This document shows positions 61,975 to 64,000 of a stretch of DNA of 64,000 nt, one piece after another. The notes under the pieces were generated by a model. The model had not been told where the DNA came from. It did no database searches and saw only the letters and a program-made list of their open reading frames with translations. Within the stretch, counting starts at the first letter, position 1; each line of letters opens with the position of its first letter. Source of the DNA: Rhodococcus qingshengii JCM 15477 (GTDB lineage Bacteria; Actinomycetota; Actinomycetes; Mycobacteriales; Mycobacteriaceae); contig NZ_CP096568.1 in NCBI RefSeq assembly GCF_023221595.1, forward strand, positions 62,001-126,000, written 5' to 3'. Made by a program: the position numbers and the translations under genes.

Positions 61975-62729
61975 CTCGCCGCCGCCACCGATACAATCGA
62001 CATCGACTCCAACCGCTGTGACAGATCCACCATCAGCTCCTTCGACCACAACAGGTGATGCAGAACCGGCAATACGGCCACCGGATCGCCTGCCGAACGC
62101 GCGCCGCCGATCAGCGGCTGAGGTTTTGCGAACGCCGCCACCAATGTCGCCGCTGTCGATTCCACGCGGTGACGAGGATGTCGATACCCGGCCAGCCACT
62201 GCACGTTCGCCAACCAGACCCGATCGTGCTCGCTCACTCGCCGATAAACCCAGCCCATCGACGCGCATGCCCGCGCGGTCGCAGCGAACGCGACCTCATC
62301 CCGTAGCTTGATCCGTGCCGCAGGTCGACAATCGGTCACTACCCCGGTGCCGTCGGCGCGGCGGGCGAAGAAATCCGGTGCATGTGATCGACTCCTTTGC
62401 CCATCGCGCCAGAACAGCCAGAACGGTTGCGCCGCGATCCCCACGACGTCGGGATCGAAGTCCAGCGCCAGTGCCTCGTCGCGCTCCAACCACGACTCAT
62501 ACTCCACATGCGCCGACACCGTCGCCGACCAGTACAAGCCAGGATTGTGCCGCTGTCCCTGATATGACGGAATCGATCGGATCGGCGGAACCCGTTCGAA
62601 CCGCACCGCCACCGCGTCCGCCAGCGAACACCGAACCTGTGCCCCGTCCGAGCCGACGAAGCCGATTTCGAATGCGTCCTCAACAGCGTGCAGTCCGACC
62701 GACAATTCCGCGCTCCCGTCCGTCCGCAA
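61971..62729 (-). CDS. tnsA: TnsA-like endonuclease
   Basis: 252 aa from TTG. HVEYESWLERDEALALDFDP, VGIAAQPFWLFW, HAPDFFARRADG and VVTDCRPA match the TnsA catalytic core (E, D and a Q/K-like position). TnsA cuts the 5' strand at transposon ends to give cut-and-paste movement. The start is inferred and not strongly supported by a ribosome site. Confidence 0.75.
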   Translation of the reverse strand: MRTDGSAELSVGLHAVEDAFEIGFVGSDGAQVRCSLADAVAVRFERVPPIRSIPSYQGQRHNPGLYWSATVSAHVEYESWLERDEALALDFDPDVVGIAAQPFWLFWRDGQRSRSHAPDFFARRADGTGVVTDCRPAARIKLRDEVAFAATARACASMGWVYRRVSEHDRVWLANVQWLAGYRHPRHRVESTAATLVAAFAKPQPLIGGARSAGDPVAVLPVLHHLLWSKELMVDLSQRLESMSIVSVAAAR

Positions 62730-62763
62730 CCAACCTGATGTGGGCAGCGCTCATGACACATTG

Positions 62764-62841
62764 GCATCAGATGCACTGAGTCCGCATCACATTGGCGTAC
62801 TAAAAGATCAGATTCACTGAGTTCGCATCAGATGCAATGAG
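62764..62841. repeat. Repeats at the transposon right end
   Basis: GCATCAGATGCA occurs at 62764-62775 and 62825-62836. ACTGAGTCCGCATCA (62775-62789) repeats with one change at 62816-62830, 41 bp away. Such spaced repeats resemble TnsB/TniA binding sites. Confidence 0.6.
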
Positions 62842-63090
62842 CCAGGACAGTGGTCGAGGTGAATCTCCTGGTTGAAAGGTTTTCGGTGGACACCCCCTTG
62901 ACAGGGGAGGTACGCTCCGACGTGACGAGCTTGCGAGTCTAAGGACGGAGCGCGTCCCCCCAGCCCGGGGCCATATTGCGTTATTGCCACAGCTGCGTCA
63001 GCGCAGGAACTCTTGCAGTCAGATTTGTGTGGAGCGCCCTTACAGACACCTTCCAATCGACGGTCAACGGCAAGCCGTGTGGACACATGA

Positions 63091-63135
63091 CAGAAGGCCG
63101 AGACCACGTTCATCGGATGCGGTCTCGGCCTTCTG
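63091..63135. terminator. Strong bidirectional terminator hairpin
   Basis: CAGAAGGCCGAGACC and GGTCTCGGCCTTCTG form a perfect 15-base stem with a 15-base loop. It lies just downstream of the minus-strand gene ending at 63156, so it is probably its terminator. Confidence 0.75.
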
Positions 63136-63155
63136 GTGAAAAGTTCAGCGAGTGA

Positions 63156-63764
63156 TCAGTACGCAGTCTTCATCGGTTGGCAAGTGCTGGCCTGCCAACC
63201 TGTGGAGCTGTACTCCACTCGGATAGCCAGCTCGAGGCCGGTGTCGTAGGTGGCGATGAAGTCTGAAACAGAAGCTCCGGTGGAGTATTCGGCGAGGTCG
63301 ACCAGCTGCGCCTGCTGCACCCGGCGAATATCTGTGCTCGTGTAGGCCTCCGCCAGATGTGGGGTCACCCACCTGCTCACACGTTCGAGCCAGTCGGCGC
63401 CGGGCGTGGTGAAGTCTTGTGCGAAGCCGCGGGCGACCACCCTGTACTGGCCGGCAACTCCCATCGGGGTGTTGTGGTCGGCGTCCGTGCCGTCGCCATG
63501 GTCTGCTTCCGTTTCGGTCGGCGGAGCCACTGCCACGTATGTCGTGGGGGGCGACTCCGAGGGCGGTGAGGAATTGTCCGGTCGATCGAGAACCAGCGTG
63601 TAGAGCAGGAATCCGCTGATCAGAGCTATGGCAACGACTGCGAGCTTATGTCGGCGCAGTCCGGCAATGATCGCCCGTGAGCGTGGTGGTTGCTTCTGCT
63701 CGGTGGACTCGTTTTCCTCCGAGAACTCCTGGTCATCGGGGTTGTCCTGCGGTGGCAATGACAT
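63156..63764 (-). CDS. Single-pass membrane protein, possible conjugation component
   Basis: 202 aa. A charged N-terminal tail, a helix near 38-60 (LRRHKLAVVAIALISGFLLY), a Thr/Pro-rich linker, then a compact outer domain of about 100 residues (DWLERVSRWVTPHLAEAYTS). The plan resembles VirB8/TcpC-like or other transfer-associated proteins of Gram-positive plasmids. It is 16 bp after the M23 peptidase gene. Confidence 0.6.
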   Translation of the reverse strand: MSLPPQDNPDDQEFSEENESTEQKQPPRSRAIIAGLRRHKLAVVAIALISGFLLYTLVLDRPDNSSPPSESPPTTYVAVAPPTETEADHGDGTDADHNTPMGVAGQYRVVARGFAQDFTTPGADWLERVSRWVTPHLAEAYTSTDIRRVQQAQLVDLAEYSTGASVSDFIATYDTGLELAIRVEYSSTGWQASTCQPMKTAY

Positions 63765-63780
63765 CGCGTGCTTCTCTCTT

Positions 63781-64000
63781 TCAGGGGGTCAGGCCCATGT
63801 TCTGCAGATACGGCATTGGATCTGTGCTTTTGCCGTCCACCCGAACTTCGAAGTGCAAGTGGTCGCCGGTGGAGTCTCCGGTTGTCCCGACTCCACCGAT
63901 TTCCGTTCCCGCGCTCACCTGATCTCCGACCTTGACTTTGATCGCGCCGTCGACTTGGTGGGCGTATCGGGTCTCAGTGTTGCCGGTGGTGATGACAACA
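63781..64000 (-). CDS. M23 metallopeptidase, C-terminal end (partial)
   Basis: The visible part contains ETRYAHQVDGAIKVKVGDQV and STGDHLHFEVRVDGK, the M23/LytM His and H-x-H zinc motif, and ends YLQNMGLTP. M23 enzymes open the cell wall and occur in conjugation clusters. The gene continues past the window edge. Confidence 0.85.
   Translation of the reverse strand, partial: VVITTGNTETRYAHQVDGAIKVKVGDQVSAGTEIGGVGTTGDSTGDHLHFEVRVDGKSTDPMPYLQNMGLTP

Larger units (their letters stand above)
57897..62849. mobile_element. Tn7-like transposition module (TnsA, TniA, TniB, TniQ)
   Basis: Four overlapping minus-strand genes of a Tn7/Tn5053-type transposon. The right side (62764-62841) carries repeats spaced like transposase sites. 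Both suggested ends begin TGTC (left TGTCTCATTTTCAG, right inverted TGTCCTGGCTCATT). A target duplication was not found, so ends are tentative. Cargo could extend further left. Confidence 0.55.
62730..63155. other. Right-end region of the Tn7-like element and flank
   Basis: About 425 bp without genes. It contains transposase-site-like repeats (62764-62841) and a strong bidirectional hairpin (63091-63135). The stretch 62850-63090 is probably flanking plasmid sequence; nothing else was recognised. Confidence 0.4.

Noticed and set aside
57892..62854. Five-base target duplication around the Tn7-like element
   Set aside because: Bases next to the tentative ends (ATTTC and GTGGT) do not match, so neither the duplication nor the exact ends can be claimed.

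Overview
The window looks like a plasmid or integrated plasmid segment from a high-GC actinobacterium of the Mycobacteriales, most likely Rhodococcus. This is inferred from codon use, a WhiB regulator, a DUF664/DinB mycothiol-type protein, an actinobacterial FtsK/TraB-type transfer ATPase and actinobacterial type IV-B CRISPR proteins. No rRNA or tRNA genes and no CRISPR array were seen.

Layout. 1-5.2 kb: an ATP-dependent DNA ligase gene is cut in two by a two-recombinase element (E1, about 427-5112) that also carries a DUF664 gene. 5.2-8.1 kb: a small whiB operon and a DUF6615 nuclease-like gene. 8.1-11.8 kb: type IV-B CRISPR-Cas locus A (csf3, csf2, cas11, csf1, divergent cysH-like gene). 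11.9-13.0 kb: small genes, including a coiled-coil/Lys-rich protein. 13.2-16.4 kb: a SIR2-HerA defence pair. 16.7-18.7 kb: a decayed MoxR ATPase/VWA-metallopeptidase pair. 19.2-20.7 kb: a toxin-antitoxin-like pair (HTH plus nucleotidyltransferase) under a perfect inverted repeat. 20.8-26.4 kb: type IV-B locus B, with a ParA/MinD-like gene between csf1 and cysH. 26.4-29.0 kb: lipoprotein, ADP-ribosyltransferase-like gene, Cys-rich protein and a second coiled-coil/Lys-rich paralogue. 28.97-38.4 kb: a secreted DUF1524 nuclease gene broken into three pieces by a Tn554-like tnpABC element (29268-34090), which carries its own DUF1524 lipoprotein, and by a second two-recombinase element (E2, 34312-38160). 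38.6-43.3 kb: prepilin-peptidase-like, HTH, membrane and FtsK/TraB-like transfer genes. 43.8-45.1 kb: small gene and metallophosphoesterase. 45.2-57.3 kb: a fluoride-linked island with a fluoride riboswitch, two FluC subunits, an extra enolase, two MFS transporters, two PAP2 phosphatases, two universal stress proteins, a histidine phosphatase and a pair of MutS-like ATPases. 57.4-62.9 kb: a broken ArsR gene and a Tn7-like transposition module (TnsA, TniA/TnsB, TniB/TnsC, TniQ). 63.1-64 kb: a strong terminator, a membrane protein and an M23 peptidase, probably the edge of a conjugation cluster.

How it fits together. The left half is an accessory region of plasmid-competition and anti-phage systems plus three tyrosine-recombinase elements. 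Removing each element on paper restores the reading frame of the interrupted gene, which gives unusually sharp element boundaries. E1 and E2 share a terminal inverted repeat (TTnnCTGAACnAA, with one deviation at one end) and so form one family. The two type IV-B loci are diverged paralogues, not a recent duplication.

The right half looks like a fluoride survival cassette: export (FluC), a spare copy of the main fluoride target (enolase), and stress and phosphatase functions. The MutS-like pair and enolase each have a leader RNA of one shared sequence and fold. That fold resembles a fluoride riboswitch (hairpin, second hairpin, loop-tail pseudoknot) but differs at positions that are normally conserved. 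It is the best candidate here for an undescribed regulatory RNA.
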